From Christensenella minuta (lineage in GTDB: Bacteria > Bacillota > Clostridia > Christensenellales > Christensenellaceae): DNA of 64,000 nucleotides. This document shows, one piece after another, positions 47,621-56,188 of this stretch. The notes under the pieces were generated by a model. That model did not search any database. It had not been told where the DNA came from and saw only the letters and a program-made list of their open reading frames with translations. How positions within the stretch are numbered: the first letter of the stretch is position 1; each line of letters starts with the position of its first letter. The DNA is taken from NCBI RefSeq assembly GCF_003628755.1, contig NZ_CP029256.1:1755585-1819584 (forward strand). Reading direction: 5' to 3'. Made by a program: the position numbers and the translations under genes.

Positions 47621-49285
47621 TTACTTTTCCAGGTCGAGGATGATATCGTCGAGCGGCTTCCCTCCCGGCACCATAGGCAGCACGTTTTCATCCTCGTGTA
47701 TATCACACTTCACGATCACCGGTCCCTTGTGGGAGAACGCCTTTTTAAAGGCGGCATGCAGGTCGCGTTCCTTGGAGATATCCACGCCGTATGCGCCGAA
47801 CGCCTCCGCCAGTTTCACATAATCCGTCGGATTATTGAGCGTGGTTTGGGAATAGCGTTCCTCATAAAACAGCTTCTGCCACTGGCGTACCATGCCAAGC
47901 ACGTTATTGTTCAAGACCAGCACCATAATGGGAAGCCGGTGTTTTACCGCGGTTACGATCTCCTGCAGGTTCATATGGAAGCTGCCGTCCCCCGCGATAT
48001 TCACGACCTGTTTGCCCGTGCCCACGGCTGCGCCGATCGCTGCGCCCATGCCGAAGCCCATTGTGCCAAGACCGCCCGAGGAAATGAATTGTCGGGGCTG
48101 GTCAATGCGCAGAAACTGGGCCGACCACATCTGATGCTGCCCCACCTCGGTAGTGAACACGGTGTCCTCCGGCGCTTCGTCCTGCATGGCTTGCAAGACC
48201 TTTTTGGGAAAACGCGCGTTTCTCGTCGCGCGGTCAAGCGGATAACTGCGTTTCCAATGCCGCACCTGCTCCATCCATGCGTCGTTTTCCTTCTTTTCCA
48301 CACCGGGCAGCAGGGCTTTTAAAGCATCTTTTGCATTGCCCATCACTTCATAGTCCGCATTGATATTTTTATTGATCTCGGCAGGATCCACATCGATATG
48401 CAGGATCCTGGCCTGTTTGGCAAACTTTGTCCGGTCCGAAGTTACCCGTTCGGAAAAGCGCGCGCCGATTGCGACCAGCAGATCGCAGTGGCTGGCACAC
48501 AGCGCGGATGTTTTTGTCCCGTGCATACCGATCATTCCCGTATATTGCTCGTCCTCCGCCGGAAACGCCCCCAGCCCCATCAGCGTCATCGTCACAGGAG
48601 CGTTCAGCTTCTTCGCCAGCTCATTCAGTTCCTTCTCCGCCCCGGCCGCAATCACGCCGCCGCCCGCAAAGATAAAAGGCTTCTCACTTTCATTGATGGC
48701 GCGCACCGCCTCGGCAATATCGTCTTTTTCAAACGCATTCTGGTGCCCGATCTCTTTCGGCTTCCTGGGTTCGTATTCCCCCTCCATCATCGTAATGTCT
48801 TTGGGAACGTCCACGAGCACCGGGCCGGGCCGCCCGCTCTGCGCGATATAGAAAGCTTCACGGACCGCATCCGCCAGCTCGGAGATTTCTTTTACGATCA
48901 CATTGTGCTTCGTGATTGGGATCGTTACACCCGTGATGTCGATCTCCTGAAAGCTGTCTTTACCGAGATTCTTTTTCTCTACGTTGCCGGTGATGGCCAC
49001 CATGGGGATAGAATCCATGTAGGCCGTTGCGATCCCTGTTACAAGGTTCGTCGCCCCCGGGCCGCTCGTCGCGAATACAACGCCCGGTTTTCCCGTGGCC
49101 CGTGCATAGCCGTCCGCGGCATGCGCCGCATGCTGCTCGTGGCAGGTCAGGATGTGATTGATTTCGGGATAATCATAGAGCGCGTTGTAAAGCGCGATGA
49201 CGGTCCCGCCCGGGAATCCGAATACGGTATCGACATCCTGCTCCTTCAAACACTCCATGATGATTTGTGCTCCTGTTAATTTCAC
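47621..49285 (-). CDS. ilvB: Acetolactate synthase large subunit
   Basis: A 554-residue ThDP enzyme making acetolactate or acetohydroxybutyrate. FGFPGGTVIALYNAL and HEQHAAHAADGYARATGKPG with the catalytic Glu, the FAD-binding middle domain and the ThDP motif GDGSFHMNLQEIVTA … NNNVLGMV are visible. The start is GTG with AGAGGG upstream. First structural gene of the operon, 43 bases after the attenuator stem. Confidence 0.95.
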   Translation of the reverse strand: MKLTGAQIIMECLKEQDVDTVFGFPGGTVIALYNALYDYPEINHILTCHEQHAAHAADGYARATGKPGVVFATSGPGATNLVTGIATAYMDSIPMVAITGNVEKKNLGKDSFQEIDITGVTIPITKHNVIVKEISELADAVREAFYIAQSGRPGPVLVDVPKDITMMEGEYEPRKPKEIGHQNAFEKDDIAEAVRAINESEKPFIFAGGGVIAAGAEKELNELAKKLNAPVTMTLMGLGAFPAEDEQYTGMIGMHGTKTSALCASHCDLLVAIGARFSERVTSDRTKFAKQARILHIDVDPAEINKNINADYEVMGNAKDALKALLPGVEKKENDAWMEQVRHWKRSYPLDRATRNARFPKKVLQAMQDEAPEDTVFTTEVGQHQMWSAQFLRIDQPRQFISSGGLGTMGFGMGAAIGAAVGTGKQVVNIAGDGSFHMNLQEIVTAVKHRLPIMVLVLNNNVLGMVRQWQKLFYEERYSQTTLNNPTDYVKLAEAFGAYGVDISKERDLHAAFKKAFSHKGPVIVKCDIHEDENVLPMVPGGKPLDDIILDLEK

Positions 49286-49327
49286 TGTGCTTTCCCTCTT
49301 TCTTTCAGACTTTTCTTCCCTTGTAAC

Positions 49328-49359
49328 AAAAAGGGCCTGCGCTTATCGCGCAGGCCCTT
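49328..49359 (-). terminator. Attenuator terminator upstream of ilvB
   Basis: A perfect 12-bp stem AAGGGCCTGCGC/GCGCAGGCCCTT with a five-base loop and a U-run on the minus strand, placed between the leader peptide stop and ilvB. A terminator before the first structural gene indicates conditional read-through. Confidence 0.9.
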
Positions 49360-49383
49360 GAATTACTCCCTAATCCGTAGTCC

Positions 49384-49497
49384 CTATCGTGCCCCTCCGG
49401 CACAACCGCAATAAGCCTTATTCGCTCTGCCAATAATGACGAGGCTAATAAGGTTAATAAGGACTACGATGAAGTTGTGAGAAGACGTTTGATTCAT
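49384..49497 (-). CDS. Branched-chain amino-acid leader peptide (ilv attenuator)
   Basis: A 37-codon frame starting 32 bases after the promoter -10, with AAGGA upstream. Codons 9-22 read FIVVLINLISLVII, i.e. eleven Ile, Val or Leu codons out of fourteen, as expected for ribosome stalling when charged tRNAs run low. The codons for VVLI (49457-49468) are complementary over 12 bases to a segment just after the stop codon (49376-49387), so ribosome position can switch RNA folding before the terminator. Confidence 0.85.
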   Translation of the reverse strand: MNQTSSHNFIVVLINLISLVIIGRANKAYCGCAGGAR

Positions 49498-49528
49498 TTT
49501 CTCTGCTTCCTTCACTTTACTGGTACTT

Positions 49529-49557
49529 ATGATAAAGCGATTCCTCTCCATTGTCAA
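49529..49557 (-). promoter_or_regulatory. Strong sigma-A-type promoter of the ilv-leu operon
   Basis: TTGACA (49552-49557), 17 bases, TATCAT (49529-49534) on the minus strand. Confidence 0.88.
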
Positions 49558-49585
49558 CATTTTTTTGAGATTTCAAACAAAATAA

Positions 49586-49614
49586 TTGCAAAACATGTGC
49601 ATTTATATTAGAAT
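49586..49614 (+). promoter_or_regulatory. Promoter for tRNA-Arg
   Basis: TTGCAA (49586-49591), a 17-base spacer and TAGAAT (49609-49614), 12 bases before the tRNA and divergent from the ilv promoter. Confidence 0.7.
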
Positions 49615-49626
49615 AAAATGCATGAT

Positions 49627-49703
49627 GCACCTATAGCTCAGTAGGATAGAGCGTCCGCCTCCTAAGCGGAAGGCCACAGGTTCGAATCCTGTTAGGTGCG
49701 CCA
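49627..49703 (+). tRNA. tRNA-Arg (anticodon CCT)
   Basis: Complete cloverleaf: acceptor GCACCTA/TAGGTGC, D-loop TAGCTCAGTAGGATAGAGC, anticodon stem CCGC/GCGG with loop CTCCTAA (anticodon CCT, reading AGG), T-arm with GGTTCGAATCC and a genomically encoded CCA end. Confidence 0.96.
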
Positions 49704-49704
49704 C

Positions 49705-49742
49705 TAAAGTGGACAATTCTGCATAAAGAATTGTCCACTTTA
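49705..49742. terminator. Long AT-rich hairpin directly after the tRNA
   Basis: A perfect 16-bp inverted repeat (AAAGTGGACAATTCT and its complement) with a six-base loop starts two bases after CCA. It probably ends the tRNA transcript although the U-run is poor; such palindromes at tRNA 3' ends can also mark element junctions. Confidence 0.5.
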
Positions 49743-50150
49743 TATGTCATAATACGATAAAGGCAGACAAAGTTTAAATAAGAAATGTACATCTTTTTCA
49801 CAGCGGGTAGTATATAATGATTTGTTTTTCACTCTTGGCATATAGAGAATGCTATTGTATTATGATATAATTCTAACCGTGATACACTATAGCTACGAGA
49901 TAAGAGAGGTTTGTTCGGCTGACTGCTAATTATAGTAATGTGCTTAAGTATTGCATTGCTTAATGTAGGCGTTGTTTTAAATGTAATATTGCAGATATTA
50001 GCGATGATTAATTGCCAAATTTATGCTTAAGAAGATATATATTAGGAAAGTTTATAGTTCGGTAATTACAATGCCATTGCTTATAATAGATTTTGACGAT
50101 CAAAGATAAAATTAATGGATTATCATCCTTTCGATCAAACGTGAAGATCA
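49743..50150. other. AT-rich stretch without recognisable genes
   Basis: About 400 bases, visibly richer in A and T than everything around it, with several TATAAT-like strings and short TTAAGC repeats but no frame I can support; the only open frame (minus, to 50008) has no family features. The abrupt change in base composition directly behind a tRNA suggests foreign or decayed DNA. Confidence 0.5.
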
Positions 50151-50242
50151 CGTTGCTCCGATCTATCTGTTGTTCCCTCCGGCCCCTGTATTTCCGGCCG
50201 CGCAAATTTCCTTCCCAGCGTTTCTCCCTTGCCTTTGCCAGC

Positions 50243-50287
50243 GCGTGCACGGGGAATACGGCAGGAGGCCTCCGTATTCCCGCACGC
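50243..50287 (-). terminator. Strong stem-loop after the sugar operon
   Basis: GCGTGC and GGGAATACGG pair with CCGTATTCCC and GCACGC around a 10-base loop, 35 bases after the last gene's stop. There is no U-run, so it may be a 3' stabilising hairpin or part of Rho-dependent termination. Confidence 0.45.
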
Positions 50288-50321
50288 TTTCAGACGTTCC
50301 GGAAACCCGATCTATATTTTT

Positions 50322-51800
50322 TCATACAAACGGATTTTCCCGCGGATAAAGCATAGATTTAGGCTGGTTGAACGCAATGTCTTCCACACCCAGATAATCG
50401 AAAACGGTAAAGAGCGCTTTTCCCGCGTGCCCGAAGGCAAGCGCGCCATGATGCGGATAATGTTTTCCAACCAGTATGTGGCGGTAGAAACGCTCCATTT
50501 CCGGGACTGCAATCACACCGATCCCGCCAAAGGAATGCGTAGACACGGGCAGTACCTCGCCCTGCGCAACATAAGCCGCGAGGGAGGAATCCGCATGCGC
50601 ATGCACCCGGAACAGCGTAACCGGACCTGGCAGAATATCTCCCTCCATCGTACCCCGGGTGAAATCCGGTGTCCCGCCCTGTTCGTGCAAGCGGTTCTGG
50701 ATCAGCTGGTAGCTCAGTTTCCCCTCCGAAAGCTTGCAGCTCGGGGTATTGCCGCAGTGGAAGCCCATAAATGTCTCGCGCAGGCGGTAGCCAAAGCGTC
50801 CCCTGACCGCTTCATCGTAAAGGTCCTGCGGAACGGTGTTGTTGATATCAAGAAGCGTGACTGCGTCGTTCGTTACGCAGGTTCCGATATATTCGCTGAC
50901 CGCCCCATAGATATCTACCTCGCATCCGACGGGATAGCCCTTTGCGGTGAGTCTGCTGTTCACATAACAGGGTACGAATCCAAATTCCTTTAGGAACGAG
51001 GGCCAGCACTTGTTGGCAAAGGCAACATAATCCCGCGCTCCGCGGTTTTCTTCCGCCCAGTCGAGGAGCGTGAGCTCGAACTGCGCCATACGCGGCAGCA
51101 AATCCGGGTAGGGCGCGCCGCCCAGCTCTTCCTTCATCTCTTCCACGATCCCGCCGACCCGTCCGTCATTTTCGTGGGCGCGAAAGGCTGCCAGGAGGTC
51201 GAGCTCTGAATTTTCCTGTATTTCGATCCCCAGATTGTACAATCCCCTAATGGGCGCGTTACAAGCAAAAAAATCCTGCGGGCGCGGGCCGAAGGCGATC
51301 ACCTTGAGCGACCTTACCCCCAGCAGGGCGCGGGCCACCGGAAGGAATTCTTCTATTTGCCCTGCGGTCTCTTCCGCCGTTTCCACGGGCGACTCCGGGA
51401 TCACCGCGCGCAGCCCGCGCAGGGCCAGGTTATAAGAACAATTGAGCATCCCACAATATGCGTCGCCGCGGCCGCCGATCAGGTCTTTCCCCGTTTCTTC
51501 CGCTGCGGCAGCATATAGTACAGGCCCCGGGAACCGCTCCGCAAGCAGTGTTTCCGGTGTCTCCGGGCCAAAATTCCCCAAAAATACAACCAGCGCATTG
51601 CATCCTTCCCGCCGCACCTCATCGATGGCTTTTTGCACATCCCGCTCGTTTTCCACCAGCGTTTGGGCTTCATAGAGCCCGATCCCCTTTTGCCCGCAGG
51701 CTTCCGCTACCGCCTTACGGCGGCGTTCCGAAAGGCTTGCAACAAAACAGTCCCTGCTTACGGCTATGATCCCCAGCCGTACTTCCGGTATATTTTTCAT
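50322..51800 (-). CDS. L-fucose/L-arabinose isomerase-family protein
   Basis: A 492-residue protein of the FucI/AraA fold. The middle has GCEVDIYGAVSEYIG and LLDINNTVP, matching the metal-binding Glu and Asp of fucose isomerases, and RVHAHADSSLAAYV lies near the expected histidine ligand. It is shorter than classical FucI (~590). An aldose-ketose isomerisation is likely; the sugar is not identifiable. AAAGGGG precedes the ATG. Last gene of the operon, 12 bases after the ROK kinase. Confidence 0.78.
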   Translation of the reverse strand: MKNIPEVRLGIIAVSRDCFVASLSERRRKAVAEACGQKGIGLYEAQTLVENERDVQKAIDEVRREGCNALVVFLGNFGPETPETLLAERFPGPVLYAAAAEETGKDLIGGRGDAYCGMLNCSYNLALRGLRAVIPESPVETAEETAGQIEEFLPVARALLGVRSLKVIAFGPRPQDFFACNAPIRGLYNLGIEIQENSELDLLAAFRAHENDGRVGGIVEEMKEELGGAPYPDLLPRMAQFELTLLDWAEENRGARDYVAFANKCWPSFLKEFGFVPCYVNSRLTAKGYPVGCEVDIYGAVSEYIGTCVTNDAVTLLDINNTVPQDLYDEAVRGRFGYRLRETFMGFHCGNTPSCKLSEGKLSYQLIQNRLHEQGGTPDFTRGTMEGDILPGPVTLFRVHAHADSSLAAYVAQGEVLPVSTHSFGGIGVIAVPEMERFYRHILVGKHYPHHGALAFGHAGKALFTVFDYLGVEDIAFNQPKSMLYPRENPFV

Positions 51801-51812
51801 ATCATTACCCCT

Positions 51813-52715
51813 TTAAAGCGCATGTGAAAGCGCATACCACGCCGCGCCCCGGATGCCCGCATCCGCTGCCGCGGCCCGTTCAATCACCATGTTTTCCGCA
51901 GGATACGGCTTTTTCACATGCTCGTAGATTTTTCCCGTCAGCTCTTTGTACGGGAAATGATCCATTTCAAGTATGCCGCCCCCAAGGATCACAAGCGTCG
52001 GATCGAAAATCGCGACTTCAGCCGCCACGGGGATGGCGCAGGCCTCTACGAATGCCGCCAGCTCGCGGGCGCCTTTATGCACCCGGAAAAGATCGGCAAG
52101 GGCGCAGTCCGCGAAGCGCTCCTTCCACAGGGAGACAAGGTACGCTCCCGACGCATAGCATTCGATGCAGCCTTTCTTGCCGCAGCCGCAGGTCCGCATT
52201 CCCCCGAGCACCGGGATGTGCCCCGCGTCGCAGCCGCTTCCATGCGCGCCGCGCAGCAGGCTGCCGCGGTAATACACGCTGTTCCCAACGCCCGTTCCAA
52301 AATAGAACGCCGTCACAATATCCTGCGGTCCCGTATGCCGTTCCATGATCTCCGCCTGGAGCAGCATATCCGTATCCTTTGCAATGGCAACGGGCAATCC
52401 CAGTCCTTCCAGCCTGCTTACCACATCGATGCCGTCAAAGCCCTCGTCCGTGTTCTTCAGGTTCGGACAGGGAAATACCCTTTTCCCGTCCGCGCAGACC
52501 GGCGCGGGAAAACCGATGCCAATAGCCCGCGCATCCCGCACCTCGTTCGCATCCATAAACGCACGTATCTCCCCGGCCAGCAGGTCCGCCGCTTTCCCGC
52601 CTTCGCCCAGAGCCTTGCTCGGCTTCTTGTCCGAACAAAGCACGGCGCCGTCTTCGCGCACCCATCCGATCCGGAAGTTGGTGCCGCCAATATCGATCCC
52701 AATTGCGCTTCTCAT
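51813..52715 (-). CDS. ROK family sugar kinase, AlsK-like
   Basis: A 300-residue ROK kinase. Phosphate loop IGIDIGGTNFRIG, AHGSGCDAGHIPVLGG with the ROK zinc site CGCGKKGCIE. The usual NDAN is KDTD, keeping the catalytic Asp. Several stretches resemble E. coli D-allose kinase as I recall it (GFPAPV, AFYFGTGVGNSVYYRG, LFDPxxVILGGG-like IFDPTLVILGGGILEM), so an allose/allulose-like substrate is a reasonable guess. The Met at 52715 places IGIDIGGT as usual; an earlier ATG at 52739 overlaps the transketolase gene. Confidence 0.82.
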   Translation of the reverse strand: MRSAIGIDIGGTNFRIGWVREDGAVLCSDKKPSKALGEGGKAADLLAGEIRAFMDANEVRDARAIGIGFPAPVCADGKRVFPCPNLKNTDEGFDGIDVVSRLEGLGLPVAIAKDTDMLLQAEIMERHTGPQDIVTAFYFGTGVGNSVYYRGSLLRGAHGSGCDAGHIPVLGGMRTCGCGKKGCIECYASGAYLVSLWKERFADCALADLFRVHKGARELAAFVEACAIPVAAEVAIFDPTLVILGGGILEMDHFPYKELTGKIYEHVKKPYPAENMVIERAAAADAGIRGAAWYALSHAL

Positions 52716-52719
52716 CCTT

Positions 52720-53685
52720 CTATTTGTGCTCCAGCACATCTTTCACAGCCGCAATGACGCCCGCCGCGTTCAGACGGAAGCGTTCCCGCAGGTAATCCAT
52801 CGGGCCGACCTCGCTGAATTCGTCGCGCACGGCCAGCTTGCGCATTACGGCAGGCTCCTCTTCCGCAAGCACGGACGCCACCGCGTCCCCAAGGCCGCCG
52901 TTTATATTATGGTTTTCCGCCGTTACGACCGCTCCTGTTTTTTGAGCGTACTCCACAATCAGCTCCCGGTCGATCGGTTTGATGGTGAACATATCGATCA
53001 CCGCCGCGGAAATCCCTTCTTTCTCCAGCTTTTCCGCCGCAACGAGCGCCTCGCTTACCATGATCCCGCAGGCAATGACCGTCACGTCGCCGCCATCCTT
53101 CAATACAACGCCCTTCCCCGGCTCGAATTCGCTGGAATCACCATACACCTTCACGGCCGGCGCGCGGTCAGCGCGGAAATAGATGATCCTGTTTTCGTCC
53201 CTGGTGGCGCGCATCAGGTTTTTGAACATCGCGCTGTCCGTGACTTCAAACAGGCAGATGTCCGGGATCGTCCGCATCATGGCGATATCTTCAAACGCAG
53301 TATGTGTTCCGCCGTTAAATTTCGCGCAGATTCCCGGATCGCTCCCATAAAGGCGGATCGGATTTCTTCCGTAAGCCGAAGAAATGAAAATCTGGTCAAA
53401 GACCCGCCGTGTAATGAACGGCGCAAACGTATGCGCATATACCTTTTTCCCCACGCGCGCCATGCCCGCCGCCATCCCGATCATATTCCCCTCCTGGATG
53501 CCCACGTTAAGCACCCGCCCCGGGAACCGTTCCTGTATCCGGTCGATCTTGATCGCCTTCATCAGGTCCGCGTCAAGAGACACCACATCCCCGTCGCTCT
53601 CCATCAATTCCGCAACGGTATCCGTATAGGCCGAGCTCAGCGGCGCGGCTTCCGTCTCGTTATGAAATGCAAATTCAATTTTCAT
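52720..53685 (-). CDS. Transketolase C-terminal subunit
   Basis: A 321-residue protein with the transketolase pyrimidine-binding and C-terminal domains (VSLDADLMKAIKID, HTFAPFITRRVFDQI, VTAENHNINGGLGDAVA). It forms one enzyme with the N-terminal subunit encoded just upstream. AGGAGA precedes the ATG at 53685; the genes are separated by a normal stop codon, so this is the known split form, not a frameshift. Confidence 0.9.
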   Translation of the reverse strand: MKIEFAFHNETEAAPLSSAYTDTVAELMESDGDVVSLDADLMKAIKIDRIQERFPGRVLNVGIQEGNMIGMAAGMARVGKKVYAHTFAPFITRRVFDQIFISSAYGRNPIRLYGSDPGICAKFNGGTHTAFEDIAMMRTIPDICLFEVTDSAMFKNLMRATRDENRIIYFRADRAPAVKVYGDSSEFEPGKGVVLKDGGDVTVIACGIMVSEALVAAEKLEKEGISAAVIDMFTIKPIDRELIVEYAQKTGAVVTAENHNINGGLGDAVASVLAEEEPAVMRKLAVRDEFSEVGPMDYLRERFRLNAAGVIAAVKDVLEHK

Positions 53686-53695
53686 ACCGCTTCTC

Positions 53696-54538
53696 CTATT
53701 CATATTGTTTCATTTGCTCCTCGAGCTCCGCCATGCAGCGCCGCGCAAGGTCTTCCGGCATATCCATATGGTGGCTCAGGCAGCCGAGCGCCGCGATTTC
53801 GCTGCATCCATATCCCTTTACGGTGTCGAGCAATATCGCGCTCGGGCGGCCCGCTTCCTTCTTTGCAAGCTCCACCGCCGCAAAAATCGACGCCGGATCG
53901 TTCCCGTTCACCTGCTGCGTATGCCAGCCGAAGGAACGGAGCTTCATGAACAGGCTTTCGAGCGGCATGACCTCCTCTACCGCGCCGTCCAGCTGAATCT
54001 TATTGTAATCTACAAAGCAGATAAGGTTATCGAGCCCGAATTTCGGCGCGGCAAGCGCAGCCTCCCAAATTTGCCCTTCCTGGCATTCCCCGTCCCCCAG
54101 GATTGCATAGACCGTATTTGACAGGCTGTCGAGCTTAAGCCCGTACGCCATACCCGCCGCAAGGGATAGGCCCTGGCCGAGCGACCCTGTCGTGCAGTCG
54201 ATCCCCGGCGTCTTATTCCCATCGCAGTGGCTCGGGAGGCGCGTCCCGCCCCGGTTGAGCGTATCCAGCCATTCCATCGGAAAAAAGCCCTTAAGGGCCA
54301 GCGCTGCGTAAAGCGCCGGGCCCGCATGCCCCTTGGAGACCACCAGCCTGTCCCGCTCCTTTTTCTGCGGATCCTTAGGGTCCACATCCATGATTCCCCC
54401 GTAAAGGGAAGCGATCACATCCGCCACAGAAAGGCAGCCGCCCGCGTGCCCAAAGCCCAGCTTTGACAGTTGGCGGATTATCTGCATGCGGATTTCTACC
54501 GCAAATTTTTCCGTTTCCCTTATTACCTCATTTTCCAT
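53696..54538 (-). CDS. Transketolase N-terminal subunit
   Basis: A 280-residue ThDP-binding half: GFGHAGGCLSVADVIASLYG, VVSKGHAGPALYAAL, TGSLGQGLSLAAGMAYG and the ThDP motif GDGECQEGQIWEAALAA. With the next gene it moves two-carbon ketol units between sugar phosphates. Split transketolases inside sugar operons often have substrates other than the pentose-phosphate ones. Confidence 0.92.
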   Translation of the reverse strand: MENEVIRETEKFAVEIRMQIIRQLSKLGFGHAGGCLSVADVIASLYGGIMDVDPKDPQKKERDRLVVSKGHAGPALYAALALKGFFPMEWLDTLNRGGTRLPSHCDGNKTPGIDCTTGSLGQGLSLAAGMAYGLKLDSLSNTVYAILGDGECQEGQIWEAALAAPKFGLDNLICFVDYNKIQLDGAVEEVMPLESLFMKLRSFGWHTQQVNGNDPASIFAAVELAKKEAGRPSAILLDTVKGYGCSEIAALGCLSHHMDMPEDLARRCMAELEEQMKQYE

Positions 54539-54558
54539 AATTACTCTCCTATCGCCTT

Positions 54559-54960
54559 CTATAACACTTCCGTCAGTTCCAGGTGCTCATTGTCCGGTCC
54601 GCGGAATAAAATCCATTTCGATCCATTCGGGAAAACATCCGCATTGCAGACGGCCTCTTCTGTCTCAAACGTAATACCACGCGCGGCCAGCGTCTTTTTT
54701 ACCGCTTCGATGTCTTCCGCCTTCATTGCGATATGGTCAACCAACCCATCCGTCCGTTTTTGCGGTTTTTCAAGCCGTACGAGCTCAAGCGTAAGACCGC
54801 CGTTCTGCACGAAAGCGACGGCCGTAGTCGTTCCGTCCGCTTCCTTCACCCGGCATTCCCATACCGTTTTGAAATCGAGCGCCTTCTCATAAAACTCCTT
54901 TGATCTTTGCAGGTCGGATACGAATACGCCAATGTGCGCAAGCCCTTCCAATTTCGCCAT
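54559..54960 (-). CDS. VOC/glyoxalase-fold protein
   Basis: A 133-residue vicinal-oxygen-chelate protein (LAHIGVFVSDLQRSKEFYEKAL … DHIAMKAEDIEAVKKTL … GPDNEHLELTEV). The His and Glu positions of a metal site are present. It could be a lactoylglutathione lyase-like enzyme, an epimerase or an isomerase for an operon intermediate. GGAGGG precedes the ATG. Located between pfkB and the transketolase genes. Confidence 0.8.
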   Translation of the reverse strand: MAKLEGLAHIGVFVSDLQRSKEFYEKALDFKTVWECRVKEADGTTTAVAFVQNGGLTLELVRLEKPQKRTDGLVDHIAMKAEDIEAVKKTLAARGITFETEEAVCNADVFPNGSKWILFRGPDNEHLELTEVL

Positions 54961-54989
54961 GTTTTTTCCCTCCGTTTCGTCCGCCGCAT

Positions 54990-56108
54990 TCAGCGGTCCA
55001 GCTTTCCTTCTTTCCATTCCATCAGGAAACGTTCCATTTCCTCCGCAGTACCTGTGCGTCCGTTCCGTACATAGAAGCCGGATGTCGCCGTTCCGAGCAT
55101 CAGCGAAAGCGCAGGCTCGAAGCCGCACAGGTATCCATAGGCAAATCCTGCGTTGAAATTGTCCCCCGCGCCTGTGCTGAGGACGGGATGCGCGCAGAAC
55201 GGTCCGTTCACCTCGTAATAATTCCCGCCCGTCATACACGCCGCTTTTTTGACCGGATGCACGACCAGGCAGTCGATCTTAATCTGCCCCGCGACAAACC
55301 GTGTAAGCTCTTCCAGCGGATATTCGCGGTAATCTGTGATCTTCCTGCCGAATAGCTCCGCAAATTCGCATGCTTCTTTTTTGTTAAGCCCAAGGGCCGT
55401 TTTGAGTCCCGCCTCCTCGAAGCGCTCCATCAAACGGACCGCGCCGAGGATTTCTTCCCCGCCGCGCTTTTCCGGGTCGGCAAAGTCGATAAACAGCGTT
55501 TTCCCCACCCTGTTTTCCACATGGGGGAGGACCTCCGTCAGCAGGCCTTCCCATATTTCGCTCATGCGCATAATCATCGACCAGTTGCTGAAGCTCAGAA
55601 GCTCGGCTTCGCGCACCAGCCGGATCAATTCTTCCAGGCCCGCCGCGCGTTTTACATCGTCCCAGCTCATAAGGTTCAAGGGTATGAGCTTGCAGCGGAT
55701 GATCTTCCCGTCTTCAAATTCCACCGCATCCGTCCGCCCGGGGTCTGCCACGCCGATAATGCGCGAACCGTCCGCAAGCGGTTCATAGACCGGATCAAGC
55801 GGCCCGGTCCCAACCGTTCCGATATAGGTGAGTCCAATCCCATAGTTTTTGAGCCCGATCGACATATTCGGCCCGTTTCCGCCAAGCTTTTTCGCAACCG
55901 TCACGATCTCCATGCTGGTGCTGAGTCCCGCGCCGTTGCGGACCATCGCCGCATAATCCTCTATGGTACGTACGCGCGCATAGTGTCCGGGATCCATGCG
56001 TTTATCCACCACATGAACCACTTCGTCGATAAATCCATCGAATCCAATCACAGCAGGGCGGCGTTTTTTGACCGCATTTTTCAGTTTTTCTGCCAGTTTT
56101 TCCTGCAT
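54990..56108 (-). CDS. PfkB family carbohydrate kinase
   Basis: A 372-residue ribokinase-fold kinase, longer than usual (300-340) because of an N-terminal extension of about 15 residues and internal insertions. The N-terminal substrate region has IGFDGFIDEV and KKLGGNGPNMSIGL; the catalytic motif is TGAGDNFNAGFAYG with Asp as base. It probably phosphorylates a ketose or aldose made by the operon dehydrogenases. AAAGGAG precedes the ATG. Confidence 0.87.
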   Translation of the reverse strand: MQEKLAEKLKNAVKKRRPAVIGFDGFIDEVVHVVDKRMDPGHYARVRTIEDYAAMVRNGAGLSTSMEIVTVAKKLGGNGPNMSIGLKNYGIGLTYIGTVGTGPLDPVYEPLADGSRIIGVADPGRTDAVEFEDGKIIRCKLIPLNLMSWDDVKRAAGLEELIRLVREAELLSFSNWSMIMRMSEIWEGLLTEVLPHVENRVGKTLFIDFADPEKRGGEEILGAVRLMERFEEAGLKTALGLNKKEACEFAELFGRKITDYREYPLEELTRFVAGQIKIDCLVVHPVKKAACMTGGNYYEVNGPFCAHPVLSTGAGDNFNAGFAYGYLCGFEPALSLMLGTATSGFYVRNGRTGTAEEMERFLMEWKEGKLDR

Positions 56109-56188
56109 ATTGGCTCCTTTCCCGTTCTCAAAAGAAACGCGCGGAGTTCACAAAGGCGCGTTTCCCGCCGCCCGTACAGCGGTGCTTG

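Noticed and set aside
49384-49627. T-box riboswitch before ilvB
   Set aside because: I see no T-box consensus or specifier stem by eye; the peptide-coding leader and terminator explain the region. A covariance search would be decisive.
49705-49742. Attachment-site duplication at the tRNA
   Set aside because: The repeat is an inverted palindrome, not a copy of the tRNA 3' end, and no second copy of the tRNA end or integrase is visible in the window.
50008-50250. 80-residue minus-strand frame between the tRNA and the sugar operon
   Set aside because: It spans the junction of AT-rich and GC-rich sequence, overlaps the strong hairpin, lacks a ribosome-binding site and shows no recognisable domain.
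52720-54538. Transketolase halves as one gene broken by a frameshift
   Set aside because: Each half has its own stop, start and good ribosome-binding site, and two-gene transketolases are a normal form in such operons.
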